A stretch of DNA of 64,000 nucleotides from Microbacterium rhizosphaerae (GCF_034120055.1 NZ_CP139368.1:2170001-2234000); one strand, 5' to 3'. Positions 51,843-60,465 are shown, numbered from the stretch's first letter. The notes: generated by a model from the sequence alone, not told the origin. Made by a program: numbers and translations.

Positions 51843-52400
51843 ATGTCCATCGCACCGGAGAGCGGCCCGGTCGCCGTGAACCGCATCCGCAGATCCCTCG
51901 GCGTCGGCGGCGTGATCGCCGTCATCGCCGGGATCCTGATCCTGTCGTGGCCGGGGAAGACGATCCTCGTCGTCGCGGCCATCGTCGCGTGTTACGCCAT
52001 CGCCGCCGGCCTCGTGTACCTTGCGATCGGCATCTTCTCGCGCAAGACCCGCGGCTGGGCGCGGCTCGGACACATCGTGCTGTCGCTGCTCTGCCTCGTC
52101 GTCGGTGCCATAGCCCTGTTCAACCTGACGTCGCCGAACGGATCGCCGCTGCGGCTGCTCGGCATCCTCATCGGCATCATGTGGATCGTCGAGGGAATCG
52201 TCTCGCTGTCGACCCTGGGCGATGCGCCGTCACGCGGCTGGTCGATCGCGTTCGCCATTCTGAGCGTCGTCGCCGGGATCGTCGTGCTGGTCGCACCCAT
52301 CGCCGCGACGCTCGCGCTGTGGTGGGTGCTCGGGGTGCTGCTCGTGGTCCTGGGGATCATGAACATCGTGCGCGCGTTCACGATCCGAACCGCGTTCTGA
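51843..52400 (+). CDS. HdeD family membrane protein (copy 2)
   Basis: A 185-residue paralogue of the upstream gene, with the same six-segment plan and shared stretches such as GIMWIVEGIVSLSTLGDA and VLGIMNIVRAFT. Identity by eye is well below that of a recent duplication, so the pair is an older tandem duplicate. CGGAGAGG (51829-51836) precedes the ATG. It converges with the DUF2510 gene with 8 bp between stops. Confidence 0.87.
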   Translation: MSIAPESGPVAVNRIRRSLGVGGVIAVIAGILILSWPGKTILVVAAIVACYAIAAGLVYLAIGIFSRKTRGWARLGHIVLSLLCLVVGAIALFNLTSPNGSPLRLLGILIGIMWIVEGIVSLSTLGDAPSRGWSIAFAILSVVAGIVVLVAPIAATLALWWVLGVLLVVLGIMNIVRAFTIRTAF

Positions 52401-52408
52401 CGCGTTGC

Positions 52409-53031
52409 TCAGGCGGTGGGCACCTGCGACACGAGCATCTGCATGAGCTGGTTCATGAACGTGAACATCCACACCATCCCCACGATGAGGCTGACGGCCT
52501 GGATGGCGAGGAACACGACGAGCGGCGCAGCCCCGCGTCCCCCGCGACGGCTGACGACCGCGGTGCGGCCGATGACGTAGACCCACGCCGACAGGAACAG
52601 CCACGCCCAGTGGAACGGGCGCACGAAGCCGCGCGCCTCGAGCTCGCGGACGTCCCGATACCCGAACCAGACGCTCACGCCGTACGTGGCGAGTCCCACG
52701 AGCAGCAGCAGGAAGTACGCGGGTGTGAAGACCGAGGTCAGCTCCCACTGCAGGATCGCGTGGGAGTCGGGAGCCGAGTTCTCCGTGGCGATGACACGGA
52801 CGAGGGAACTCATGCCGGACGTCATCTGGGCGAGGTAGATCAGCGAGGCGAGCCCGGAGAGGATCGGCACGAGAACGATGAGCCAGATCCACCCGCCGAG
52901 GTCCCGGGCGCGACACGCCCGGGCGGCGCGAGCGGCGCCTGGGGCACCGGAATCCCGTCGACCCATCGCGCGCCGTCCCACCAGCGCAGGGTTCCCGAGG
53001 CGTCCGGGTACCAGCCGGCCGGCGCGCTCAT
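52409..53031 (-). pseudogene. DUF2510 membrane protein gene disrupted by a frameshift
   Basis: The ATG at 53031 opens a DUF2510 domain, APAGWYPDASGTLRWWDGARW, but that frame then ends after 63 residues. A different frame, from about 52905 to the stop at 52409, encodes four membrane segments starting GGWIWLIVLVPILSGLASL and ending near QVPTA. No good start precedes the second part: its upstream codons are shadows of the DUF2510 domain. A one-base deletion (or two-base insertion) between about 52900 and 52960, in a CCCGGG-rich stretch, would explain it; a sequencing error is equally possible. Repaired, the protein would be about 206 residues. Its ATG overlaps the S9 peptidase stop, so it was co-translated. 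Confidence 0.72.
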
Positions 53032-55016
53032 GACGCGCTCCCGACCGGCAGGTGGCGCGACCACCAGTCCACCACGGCATCGAAGCGCTGCACGCGGTGC
53101 CGAGGCTGGCCGCCGCGGGTCAGCTCGTGATTCTCGCCGGGGAAGATGAGCATCTCGGCGTCGACGCCGCTGCGCTTCAGCGCGGCGTAGTACCGCGTCG
53201 CCTGCTCGAGCGGGCACCGGAAGTCGAGCTCGGAATGCAGCACGAGGGTGGGAGTGGCCACGCGGTCGACGACGGCCATCGGGCTCTGGCGGGAGATGTC
53301 GTCGGGCGCGACCCCGACGTACTCGTCGCCGAAGAACGTGCCGATGTCGCTCGTGCCCTGGAAGGTCGCCGGGTCGAGGAAGCCGCGCTCGACGATGGCA
53401 CCGGCGAACCGGTGGTCGTGAGCGATCACCCACGCGGTGAGATATCCGCCGTACGAACCCCCCATGACCCCGGCGCGAGCGCCGTCGATGCGCTCGTCGG
53501 ATGCGACAGCGCCCTCGAAGAAGTCGATGACATCGGCGAAGTCGACGGTGCCCATGGCTTGACGGATGGCCCGGCCGTGGTCGCGCCCGTAACCGGCGGA
53601 TCCGCGCGGGTTGCAGTACACGACCGCGTATCCGGCATCCACGAGCACCTGGGTCTCGTCGAACAGGTGCACGCCGTAGGCGGCGTACGGACCGCCGTGG
53701 ATCTGCAGGATGACCGGGAACGGCCCATCGCCCGCGGGTGCCGCGACCCAGCCGTGGATCGGGTATCCGTCGCGGCCCGTCACGGTGAGCTCGCGCGGAT
53801 CCGCGATGCCGGCCGATCGTGCGGCCTCCCCGAACGAGGTGAGGGCGCCATGACCGGCGAGCACGAGCTCGCCGAACGAGTCGGGTCCGGCGACGGCGGC
53901 GAGGATGCGGTCTCCCCCGGCTCCGTGGCCGGTGACTTCGACGTCGCCGCCGAGGACCGTGGACACCCCACCGTCGCGCGTCACCCGGACGAGCTCCACG
54001 CGTCCGCGCGCGCGGTGCTGCACCAGGAAGTCCGAGCCGACGAAGCCGATGTGGCTCCCCACCTCGCCGAGGTCGAGCGTCTCGGGGTCGGTCAGGCGTC
54101 GCGGACCCGTCGTCTCGACGATCCACAGCGCGGTCGCAGGCGCAACGAAATCGACGCCTCCGGGACCGACGTCGCCGGCGAGCAGGGCGATGGTGCCGTC
54201 GGGGCCGACGGCGACCTCGTCGACCGACAGATTCTCGGCACGGCCGACGACCTCGCGCACCCCGGATCCGTCGACCCGCAGCGCGAGGACGGGCGTGCGC
54301 AGATCGGGCTCGCGGTCCTCGATCTCGCCCGCGATCGTGAGCACCTCCCAGCCGTCGGCGGTGAAGGCCACGCCGGCGTGCGACACGTCCCCGGAGGTGA
54401 GCTGACGCGGCTCGGCTTGGACGAGGCGCCGGCCGGGGCCGTCCGTGTCGTCGGCGCGGACCGCTGCTGCCGGCTCGTAGAAGGGCTCCGCGTCGAGGTC
54501 GGGAGCCGCGATCACGAAGACGTGGGCCGGACGGTCAGCGATGTAGCCGAGTCCATTCGCGTGCCAGCGGATGCCGGTGACCCGCCGCGGCGCCTCGGCC
54601 GCCGCATCCAGACCCTCCACGGTGCCGTAGCGGCCGTTCTCGGGCACGCGGGCGACGAACGCCAGCATCCCGCCGTCCGGCGACCACGCGAACTCCGAGA
54701 CGCTCGCTGCGGCATCCGTGGCCTGGACGGGCTCGCCCCCGGTCGCGGCGACGACGAAGACCTGGGCCCGCCCCTTGCCGTCGGCACGGAGGAACGCGAT
54801 GCGGTCGCCGTCGGGAGACAGCCGCGGCGAAGAGTCGGCGACGCCGCGGGTGAGGCGGCGGGGCTGCCCGTCCGGCAGTCCGACGCGCCACAGCTGCCCG
54901 ACGGAGCGATTCGCCTCGATGTCGGGGCGCGAGGTCGCGAACACGGCGAACGATCCGTCGGGGGCGACCTGCGGACGGCCGACCGAGATGAGCGTCTCGA
55001 TGTCCTCAGCGCGCAC
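53028..55016 (-). CDS. S9 family peptidase (prolyl oligopeptidase / acylaminoacyl-peptidase type)
   Basis: A 662-residue serine peptidase. The N-terminal two thirds is a WD40-like beta propeller (repeats such as PQVAPDGSFAVFATSRP and PRLSPDGDRIAFLRADG). The C-terminal alpha/beta hydrolase has the triad S521 in GVMGGSYGGYLTAW, D598 in HSELDFRCPLE and H630 in GENHELTRGG. No signal peptide is present, so it acts inside the cell on short peptides. GTG start at 55016, 3 bp after the SDR stop, so it is likely co-transcribed with that gene. Confidence 0.95.
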   Translation of the reverse strand: MRAEDIETLISVGRPQVAPDGSFAVFATSRPDIEANRSVGQLWRVGLPDGQPRRLTRGVADSSPRLSPDGDRIAFLRADGKGRAQVFVVAATGGEPVQATDAAASVSEFAWSPDGGMLAFVARVPENGRYGTVEGLDAAAEAPRRVTGIRWHANGLGYIADRPAHVFVIAAPDLDAEPFYEPAAAVRADDTDGPGRRLVQAEPRQLTSGDVSHAGVAFTADGWEVLTIAGEIEDREPDLRTPVLALRVDGSGVREVVGRAENLSVDEVAVGPDGTIALLAGDVGPGGVDFVAPATALWIVETTGPRRLTDPETLDLGEVGSHIGFVGSDFLVQHRARGRVELVRVTRDGGVSTVLGGDVEVTGHGAGGDRILAAVAGPDSFGELVLAGHGALTSFGEAARSAGIADPRELTVTGRDGYPIHGWVAAPAGDGPFPVILQIHGGPYAAYGVHLFDETQVLVDAGYAVVYCNPRGSAGYGRDHGRAIRQAMGTVDFADVIDFFEGAVASDERIDGARAGVMGGSYGGYLTAWVIAHDHRFAGAIVERGFLDPATFQGTSDIGTFFGDEYVGVAPDDISRQSPMAVVDRVATPTLVLHSELDFRCPLEQATRYYAALKRSGVDAEMLIFPGENHELTRGGQPRHRVQRFDAVVDWWSRHLPVGSAS

Positions 55017-55019
55017 GGG

Positions 55020-55793
55020 TCACTCCGCGACGAACGAGCTCGTGTCGCCCACGAGACGCGTATTGTCCTCGGGGATGGGCTCCACGGCGGCACGGGCGAC
55101 CTCGGCGGCGAACTCGGCCACGTTGTACAGCCGCCCCGCTTCCTCGCGGCGGTACGAGAGGGCACCGGGGTTCGCGCGCTCGAGGAGCGTCGCGGTGATC
55201 GTGCCCTCGATCATGTCGCCGGAGACGACGACGAACTCGACGCCCGCCTCCGTGAGAGCGGGGATCCGCTCGCGCAGGGCGTCCTCGCCGGCGCGCTTCG
55301 ACAGTGCCACCGGCTCGTACTCCGGCATCGTCGGAGTGGTGCGGATGAAGTGCGCCTGGTGGCTCGTCACGAAGACGACGCGTGAGCCCGGCGGCATGAG
55401 GGGCAGCGCCGCGCCGAGCACGCGCAGCTGCGCGTCGCGGTTCAGCTGGAGCGCGTAGTCCTCGGCCATGCCGCTCTCCATACCCCCCGAGGCGTTGAGC
55501 ACGAGGATGTCGAGCTTGCGGAACAGCTGCTCGATCTGGGCGATCATGCCGCCGACCGAGATCGGGTCCGTGAGGTCGGCGCCGACGACGAGGGCCTGGA
55601 CGCCCTTCTCCCGCAGCTCCGCGGCGAGCTTCTCCGCGCGCGGAGCCTTGTTGCGGTAGTTGATGACGACGTTGGCGCCGGCCTCGGCCAGGTAGCGGAC
55701 GGTGTCGGCGCCGATGCCGCGGGAGGAGCCCGTGACGAGCGCGACCTTGCCGTCGAGCGAGCCGGGTTCGAGGATGGTCGGCGAGTCGGTCAC
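55020..55793 (-). CDS. SDR family oxidoreductase
   Basis: A 257-residue Rossmann-fold protein. The NAD(P) loop TGSSRGIG (residues 21-28) and LVLNASGG are intact, and VFVTSHQAHF supplies the catalytic Ser. The expected YxxxK is altered: the segment reads EYEPVALSKRAGED, so the Tyr is 7 residues before the Lys instead of 4. Other short-chain enzymes with this YEPVA-type segment exist in actinobacteria, so this may be a subfamily trait, but activity is uncertain. GGAGACTCC upstream of the ATG gives the ribosome binding site. Confidence 0.88.
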   Translation of the reverse strand: MTDSPTILEPGSLDGKVALVTGSSRGIGADTVRYLAEAGANVVINYRNKAPRAEKLAAELREKGVQALVVGADLTDPISVGGMIAQIEQLFRKLDILVLNASGGMESGMAEDYALQLNRDAQLRVLGAALPLMPPGSRVVFVTSHQAHFIRTTPTMPEYEPVALSKRAGEDALRERIPALTEAGVEFVVVSGDMIEGTITATLLERANPGALSYRREEAGRLYNVAEFAAEVARAAVEPIPEDNTRLVGDTSSFVAE

Positions 55794-55935
55794 GGAGTCT
55801 CCTGTCGTGCGTCCCGCCCTGGTGAGCGGGCGGATGCGTCTTCCCGCCGAGGTCTCGCGGGGTACGGATCGACCCTACCAATCGGGCTCTCGACTGGTTG
55901 TCCCCAGGCACGGATCCCGCGCCCTGACGCACGTG

Positions 55936-55941
55936 TAGTGT
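55936..55941 (+). promoter_or_regulatory. -10 hexamer TAGTGT before nfeD
   Basis: TAGTGT is 18 nt before the ATG at 55960 and is followed by a strong ribosome binding site AGGAGG (55949-55954), so this unit has a short leader. Confidence 0.4.
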
Positions 55942-55959
55942 TCAGACCAGGAGGTCGTC

Positions 55960-56451
55960 ATGGAGTTCATCACTGCCGTGGCGCAGTTCGCATGGATCGG
56001 CTGGATCGTCCTGATCGCCGTGTTCCTGGTGATCGAGATGCTCACGCTCGACTTCACGTTCCTGATGCTCGCGATCGGCAGCGTCGCGGGACTCGCTGTG
56101 GATCTGTTCGGCGCGCCGATCTGGCTGCAGGTTCTCGTCGCCGCCGTCGTGGCCGCGCTGCTCATCTTCGGCCTCCGTCCGCCGTTGCTCAGGCGCCTGC
56201 GGCGCGGCGAGGACCCCACACCGACGAACGTGGCAGCGCTCATCGGCATGGCGGGCCAGGTCGTGTCGACGGTCACCGCGCTCGGCGGGCTGGCGAAGCT
56301 CTCCAATGGCGAGACCTGGACAGCACGCGCCACCGCATCCGCATCCGAGATCCAGGTGGGCGCACCGGTCCGCGTCGACCGCATCGACGGCGCCATCGCA
56401 TACGTGACGGCGGTCCCCGCAGTATCCGCGCCCCCGGAGGTCGACGCATGA
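55960..56451 (+). CDS. NfeD family membrane protein
   Basis: A 163-residue protein with three membrane segments (about 8-30, 33-50, 54-70) followed by a soluble OB-fold domain (about 85-155; SNGETWTARATASASEIQVG). This is the short NfeD type that partners SPFH proteins in membrane microdomains. It overlaps the SPFH gene by 4 bp. Confidence 0.92.
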   Translation: MEFITAVAQFAWIGWIVLIAVFLVIEMLTLDFTFLMLAIGSVAGLAVDLFGAPIWLQVLVAAVVAALLIFGLRPPLLRRLRRGEDPTPTNVAALIGMAGQVVSTVTALGGLAKLSNGETWTARATASASEIQVGAPVRVDRIDGAIAYVTAVPAVSAPPEVDA

Positions 56452-57509
56452 ACGCTGCAGCTGTCATCCCCACGGCGATCGGCTGGTTCCTCGCCCTGGC
56501 CATCGTCATCTTCGTCATCGTCGTGATCTTCCGGTCCGTCCGGATCATCCCCCAGGCGACGGCCGGCATCGTCGAGCGGCTCGGCCGGTACCACAAGACC
56601 CTCTCCCCCGGTCTGAATCTCCTCATTCCCTTCATCGACAGGCTCCGGCCTCTGCTCGACATGCGCGAGCAAGTCGTCTCCTTTCCGCCTCAGCCGGTGA
56701 TCACCGAAGACAACCTCGTCGTTTCCATCGACACGGTCGTCTACTTCCAGGTGACCGATGCGCGGGCGGCGACGTACGAGATCGCCAACTATCTCGGTGC
56801 GGTCGAACAGCTCACGACGACCACGCTGCGCAACGTGGTCGGCGGGCTGAATCTCGAGCAGGCGCTGACCAGCCGCGACGAGATCAACGGACAGCTCCGG
56901 ATCGTGCTCGACGAGGCCACCGGCAAGTGGGGCATCCGCGTCTCGCGGGTGGAGCTGAAGGCGATCGACCCTCCCCACAGCATCCAGGACTCGATGGAGA
57001 AGCAGATGCGTGCGGAGCGTGACCGGCGCGCCCTCATCCTCACCGCGGAGGGCACGAAGCAGTCCGCGATCCTGGAGGCGGAGGGGCATCGGCAGGCCGT
57101 GATCCTGAGCGCCGAAGGCGACAAGCAGGCCGCGGTGCTCCGCGCCGAGGGCGAGGCGAAGGCCATCGAGACCGTGTTCAACGCGATCCACGTCGGAAAC
57201 CCCGACGACAAACTGCTCGCCTACCAGTACCTGCAGACACTGCCCAAGATCGCCGACAGTGCATCGAGCAAGCTGTGGATCATCCCCAGCGAGTTCACGG
57301 AGGCGCTGAAGGGGCTGTCCGGCGCCTTCATCGGCAAGGGAGCCGACAACACTCCCTCGGCTCCCCTCTCCCCGGTCGGCGACGTCGACCCGGTCACCTT
57401 CGCCCCGAGTCGGTCGACCGCACCGTCGCGCGCCGTGACCGCCGATTTCGCGGATGCCCCGCAGATCCCTCCTGCCCCTGCAGCCGCGCCCGACGACTCG
57501 ACCCCGTGA
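56448..57509 (+). CDS. SPFH domain (stomatin/prohibitin-like) protein
   Basis: A 353-residue membrane scaffold protein: one N-terminal membrane anchor (about 8-28), the SPFH domain (about 30-190; GIVERLGRYHKTLSPGLNLLIPF, SIDTVVYFQVTD), and a coiled coil (about 190-250) with EAEGHRQAVILSAEGDKQAAVLRAEGEAKAIE-type repeats. A Pro/Ala-rich tail follows. Such proteins form ring-like assemblies that organise membrane domains; NfeD is the usual partner and is directly upstream. Confidence 0.94.
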   Translation: MNAAAVIPTAIGWFLALAIVIFVIVVIFRSVRIIPQATAGIVERLGRYHKTLSPGLNLLIPFIDRLRPLLDMREQVVSFPPQPVITEDNLVVSIDTVVYFQVTDARAATYEIANYLGAVEQLTTTTLRNVVGGLNLEQALTSRDEINGQLRIVLDEATGKWGIRVSRVELKAIDPPHSIQDSMEKQMRAERDRRALILTAEGTKQSAILEAEGHRQAVILSAEGDKQAAVLRAEGEAKAIETVFNAIHVGNPDDKLLAYQYLQTLPKIADSASSKLWIIPSEFTEALKGLSGAFIGKGADNTPSAPLSPVGDVDPVTFAPSRSTAPSRAVTADFADAPQIPPAPAAAPDDSTP

Positions 57510-58291
57510 CGCATCCTTGGTTCGCGGACGCCTCCCGGCCGCGGATCCTCGCGCATCGCGGACTCGTGACGCCCGAAGACTCCGTGGTCGGGATCGCCGA
57601 GAACTCCTTCGCCGCGGTGGCCGCGGCCCACGCTGCGGGCGCGACGTATGTCGAGTCTGACTGCCACCTGACCGCCGACGGCACGGTGGTGCTGTTCCAC
57701 GACGACACGCTGACCCGGGTCACGGGCGACCCCAGGCGGATCGCGGAGGTGGAGCTCCGCGAGCTCGAAGATCTCATGGCCTCGCGAGGTGGGCTCATCA
57801 CGCTGACCCACGCACTCGAGGCGTTCCCGGCCGTGCGCTTCAACCTCGATGCGAAGGCCGACGGCGTCGAGGAGCAGATGGCGCGCGACATCACGCCCCA
57901 CGCCGAGCGGGTGCTGGTCGCGAGCTTCTCCGACCAGCGCCGCATCCGGGTGCTCCGCGCCGTCGCGGCATCGGGCCGCGGCATCCTCCCGGCGACCTCC
58001 GCGGGCGCCCGCACGATCGCCCGCGTCGTCACGGCCGTCAGCGTCCGGTCCGAGCGTCTCCTCGCCCGTACCCTCTCGGGCCTCGACGCCCTGCAGGTGC
58101 CCGAGCGGCGCGGTGCCGTCCGCATCGTGACGAGCCGATTCGTGGATGCTGCGCACCGCCACGGCGTGGAGGTCCACGTGTGGACCGTCAACGAGCCCGA
58201 GGATATGCGGCGGCTTCTGGCACTGGGCGTCGACGGGCTCGTCACCGACCGCGTGGACGTGGGTCTGAAGGTCGCCGCCGAGGTCGCCTGA
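57506..58291 (+). CDS. Glycerophosphodiester phosphodiesterase
   Basis: A 261-residue GDPD-type TIM barrel: ILAHRGLVTPEDS with catalytic His, VESDCHLTADGTVVLFHDDTLTRVTG with metal Glu/Asp and the second His, then HVWTVNEPEDM near the C-terminus. It splits glycerophosphodiesters to glycerol-3-phosphate and an alcohol. No signal peptide, so it is cytoplasmic. GTG start overlaps the SPFH stop (GTGA), which ties lipid turnover to the membrane-scaffold pair. Confidence 0.93.
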   Translation: MTHPWFADASRPRILAHRGLVTPEDSVVGIAENSFAAVAAAHAAGATYVESDCHLTADGTVVLFHDDTLTRVTGDPRRIAEVELRELEDLMASRGGLITLTHALEAFPAVRFNLDAKADGVEEQMARDITPHAERVLVASFSDQRRIRVLRAVAASGRGILPATSAGARTIARVVTAVSVRSERLLARTLSGLDALQVPERRGAVRIVTSRFVDAAHRHGVEVHVWTVNEPEDMRRLLALGVDGLVTDRVDVGLKVAAEVA

Positions 58292-58304
58292 CGTCCGCCG
58301 CTCA

Positions 58305-58320
58305 GACCGCATCCGCGGTC
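58305..58320 (+). terminator. Small hairpin after the GDPD gene
   Basis: GACCGC pairs with GCGGTC across a 4-nt loop, 14 nt after the stop. It is short and has no T-tract, so a weak terminator at most. Confidence 0.35.
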
Positions 58321-58401
58321 CTCGCTGCTGCGTTCGGCCGTTCGCGCAGGAGGCATCCCGCCGAATCCGAGTGCTGATGCTGGGCCCGCTGAGCATCCTC
58401 T

Positions 58402-58428
58402 GGGAAACCTCCCGATGAGGGGCCTGTT
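58402..58428 (+). promoter_or_regulatory. SigH/SigR-type promoter GGGAAA-N18-GTT before rbpA
   Basis: GGGAAA at 58402-58407 and GTT at 58426-58428 are separated by 18 nt, matching the GGGAAT-N18-GTT consensus of the thiol-oxidative-stress sigma factors SigR (Streptomyces) and SigH (mycobacteria). It lies 58 nt before the rbpA ATG. In Streptomyces rbpA is a known SigR target, which supports the reading. Confidence 0.6.
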
Positions 58429-58485
58429 CGGATGATCCATCCAGGTCCCGTCGTTATACCTGAAGAGCGAGGAGAGGACCACACA

Positions 58486-58869
58486 ATGGCAGACCGCAGC
58501 TTGCGCGGCATTCGACTCGGCGCCCAGAGCCTTCAAAGTGAAGACGGCGTCGTGTTCCATGAGCGCGCGCAGTTCACCTACACCTGCACCGCGTGCCGGC
58601 GCGACACCACCCTGACGTTCGCGGCCGACGCCGAAGTGCCCGACACCTGGGAGTGCCGCACCTGTGGTGCAGAGGCCGTCCTCCGTGTCGGTGACACGAC
58701 CGTCACGGTCGACCACAGCGACGACAAGGCGCCCCGCACGCACTGGGACATGCTGCTCGAGCGCCGTACGATCCCCGAGCTCGAAGAGCTTCTCGAGGAG
58801 CGTCTCGCCTACATCCGCGCGCGTCGCGGCGCCGGTGAGGACGTCACCACGGAGAAGATCAGCGCCTGA
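58486..58869 (+). CDS. rbpA: RNA polymerase-binding protein RbpA
   Basis: A 127-residue actinobacterial activator that binds RNA polymerase and the housekeeping sigma factor and stabilises open complexes. The core has a zinc site from CTACRRD and CRTCG (all four Cys kept, as in Streptomyces), and the C-terminal sigma-interaction helix is HWDMLLERRTIPELEELLEERLAYIRARR. GAGGAGAGG precedes the ATG. It converges with lnt with 1 bp between stops. Confidence 0.96.
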   Translation: MADRSLRGIRLGAQSLQSEDGVVFHERAQFTYTCTACRRDTTLTFAADAEVPDTWECRTCGAEAVLRVGDTTVTVDHSDDKAPRTHWDMLLERRTIPELEELLEERLAYIRARRGAGEDVTTEKISA

Positions 58870-58870
58870 C

Positions 58871-60430
58871 TCAGGGTTGCAGCGCGACGCCGGTTCCTTC
58901 GGGGGCCGGCGTTTTCGCGCTGCGGCGGTAGACGACGACGCCGAGGGCGATGAGCAGAGCGAGGCTCCCCCACCCGATGACGATCTGCACCCACGCGCCG
59001 AGGAGGACGGCGGGCGTCAGCCCGGTCCGCAGCGGCACGTCGGCCAGCACGTGCCCCGCTGTGCCTGCGGGCAGGCTCTGGATCGTGCTGCCGTCGGGCG
59101 CGATCACCTGACTCGTGCCGACCGTGGAGATGTTGACGACCGACCTGCCGGTCTCGATCGCGCGCATCCGGGCGACCGCGAGCTGCTGAAGGTTCTCGTC
59201 CGTGCCGCGGAAGTCGGCGTTGTTCGTCTGGAACGCGTAGAACTCCGCACCCGACTCGGCCCCCTCCCAGATCACGTCGTCGTAGATGACGTCGAAGCAG
59301 ATGGCGAGCCCGATGCCGACCCCGCGTGCGCGGACGTAGGGCGGATCGATTCCCGGAGTGTACTCGCGCTGGATCAGGTTGATCAGATCCGGCGCGAGCG
59401 CGCCGTAGAACCAGCGATCCGGCACGTACTCGCCGAACGGCACCGGATGCCGTTTGGCATACGACTGCGTGATGCCCGCGCCGGCCTGCCAGAGGAACGA
59501 GGTGTTGAAGTACTCCTTGCCCTTCTGGACGACCCCGTTCGCGAGGAACGCCGCGCCCGCCTGCCGCTGGACCTCGTTCAGGACGGCGACGGTCGGCTCG
59601 TCCTGCGTCGGGTCGTAGTCGATGCCGCCCTCGGGCCAGACGAGGAGGTCGAGATTCTTGCCGAAGAGGGGCTGGGATGCGGCGACCTGCGCGTTCAGGA
59701 CCGCGTAGTCCTCGTGCTTGTCGAAGTACCCCGACGGCCCATTGCCCTGCACGGCGCCGACGCGCATCGTTCCCGCACCGGTCGTCGGGAACTGCGGCAC
59801 CGCCACCAGGACGACGATCAGCGCGACGACCGGAATGGCGGCGCGCAGATCGCGCAGCGATCGCAGCCGTGCGTACTCGATGGTCCCGGCGCACAGCGCC
59901 ACGATGAGGAACGTCAGACCGGAGACGCCGACCCACGAGGCGAGGTCGGCGAGAGGGCTGTTGGACTGGGTGAGCCCGATGCGTCCCCAGGGGAATCCGC
60001 CGTAGGGCCACGAGCCGACGAACTGCTCGCGCGCCGTCCAGAGCCCGGCCACGAGAAGCGGCAGGCCGATGAGCCGCGACCAGGTCCCCGGCATCACGCG
60101 CGGCAGCCAGCGGTAGGCCAGGGCGATCGGGATCGAGCCGATCGCGGTGAGGGCGGACTCCAGGATCGAGAGGGCGAGCCACGGCACCGGCCCGAGATAC
60201 CGAGCCGTGAACGAGACGTTCACGAGGAAGAACGCGAGCCCGAACGCGAAGCCCACGAGCAGGGAGCCCCAGACGGTTCGCCCGATGAGGCTCAGCAGCG
60301 CCAGCGTCACGCCGACGAACGCCATGGGCCACCACGCGAGGCTCGGGAAGGCCGTCGTCAGGGCGAGACCGCCGGCGACCGCGCTGAGGGTCGCCGCCCA
60401 CAGCGGGAGGAAGGGGCGGAACGGCGGCAC
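58871..60430 (-). CDS. lnt: Apolipoprotein N-acyltransferase
   Basis: Adds the third acyl chain to lipoproteins. A 519-residue protein with about six N-terminal membrane segments, a nitrilase-type domain with catalytic Glu in LLVWPEGGIDYD, the conserved KRHPVPFGEYVP, and nucleophile Cys in GIGLAICFDVIYDD, then a final membrane segment. It is not fused to polyprenol-phosphomannose synthase (Ppm1) as in M. tuberculosis. GTG start lies 6 nt after TAGGCT. Confidence 0.94.
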   Translation of the reverse strand: MPPFRPFLPLWAATLSAVAGGLALTTAFPSLAWWPMAFVGVTLALLSLIGRTVWGSLLVGFAFGLAFFLVNVSFTARYLGPVPWLALSILESALTAIGSIPIALAYRWLPRVMPGTWSRLIGLPLLVAGLWTAREQFVGSWPYGGFPWGRIGLTQSNSPLADLASWVGVSGLTFLIVALCAGTIEYARLRSLRDLRAAIPVVALIVVLVAVPQFPTTGAGTMRVGAVQGNGPSGYFDKHEDYAVLNAQVAASQPLFGKNLDLLVWPEGGIDYDPTQDEPTVAVLNEVQRQAGAAFLANGVVQKGKEYFNTSFLWQAGAGITQSYAKRHPVPFGEYVPDRWFYGALAPDLINLIQREYTPGIDPPYVRARGVGIGLAICFDVIYDDVIWEGAESGAEFYAFQTNNADFRGTDENLQQLAVARMRAIETGRSVVNISTVGTSQVIAPDGSTIQSLPAGTAGHVLADVPLRTGLTPAVLLGAWVQIVIGWGSLALLIALGVVVYRRSAKTPAPEGTGVALQP

Positions 60431-60436
60431 GGATCG

Positions 60437-60442
60437 AGCCTA
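60437..60442 (-). promoter_or_regulatory. -10 hexamer TAGGCT placed for leaderless lnt start (minus)
   Basis: Minus-strand TAGGCT, 6 nt (CGATCC), then GTG at 60430. No ribosome binding site, so lnt can be transcribed apart from the tat-helicase unit. Confidence 0.5.
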
Positions 60443-60465
60443 AGCCACCGCGAAATGCGCGGGTT

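Noticed and set aside
52861-53031. Programmed -1 frameshift in the DUF2510 gene
   Set aside because: No X-XXY-YYZ heptamer or nearby pseudoknot is evident in the overlap; a plain indel or sequencing error is simpler.
53052-55385. A 777-codon plus-strand frame opposite the S9 peptidase
   Set aside because: The peptidase triad and propeller repeats are on the minus strand; the plus frame has no homology that I recognise.
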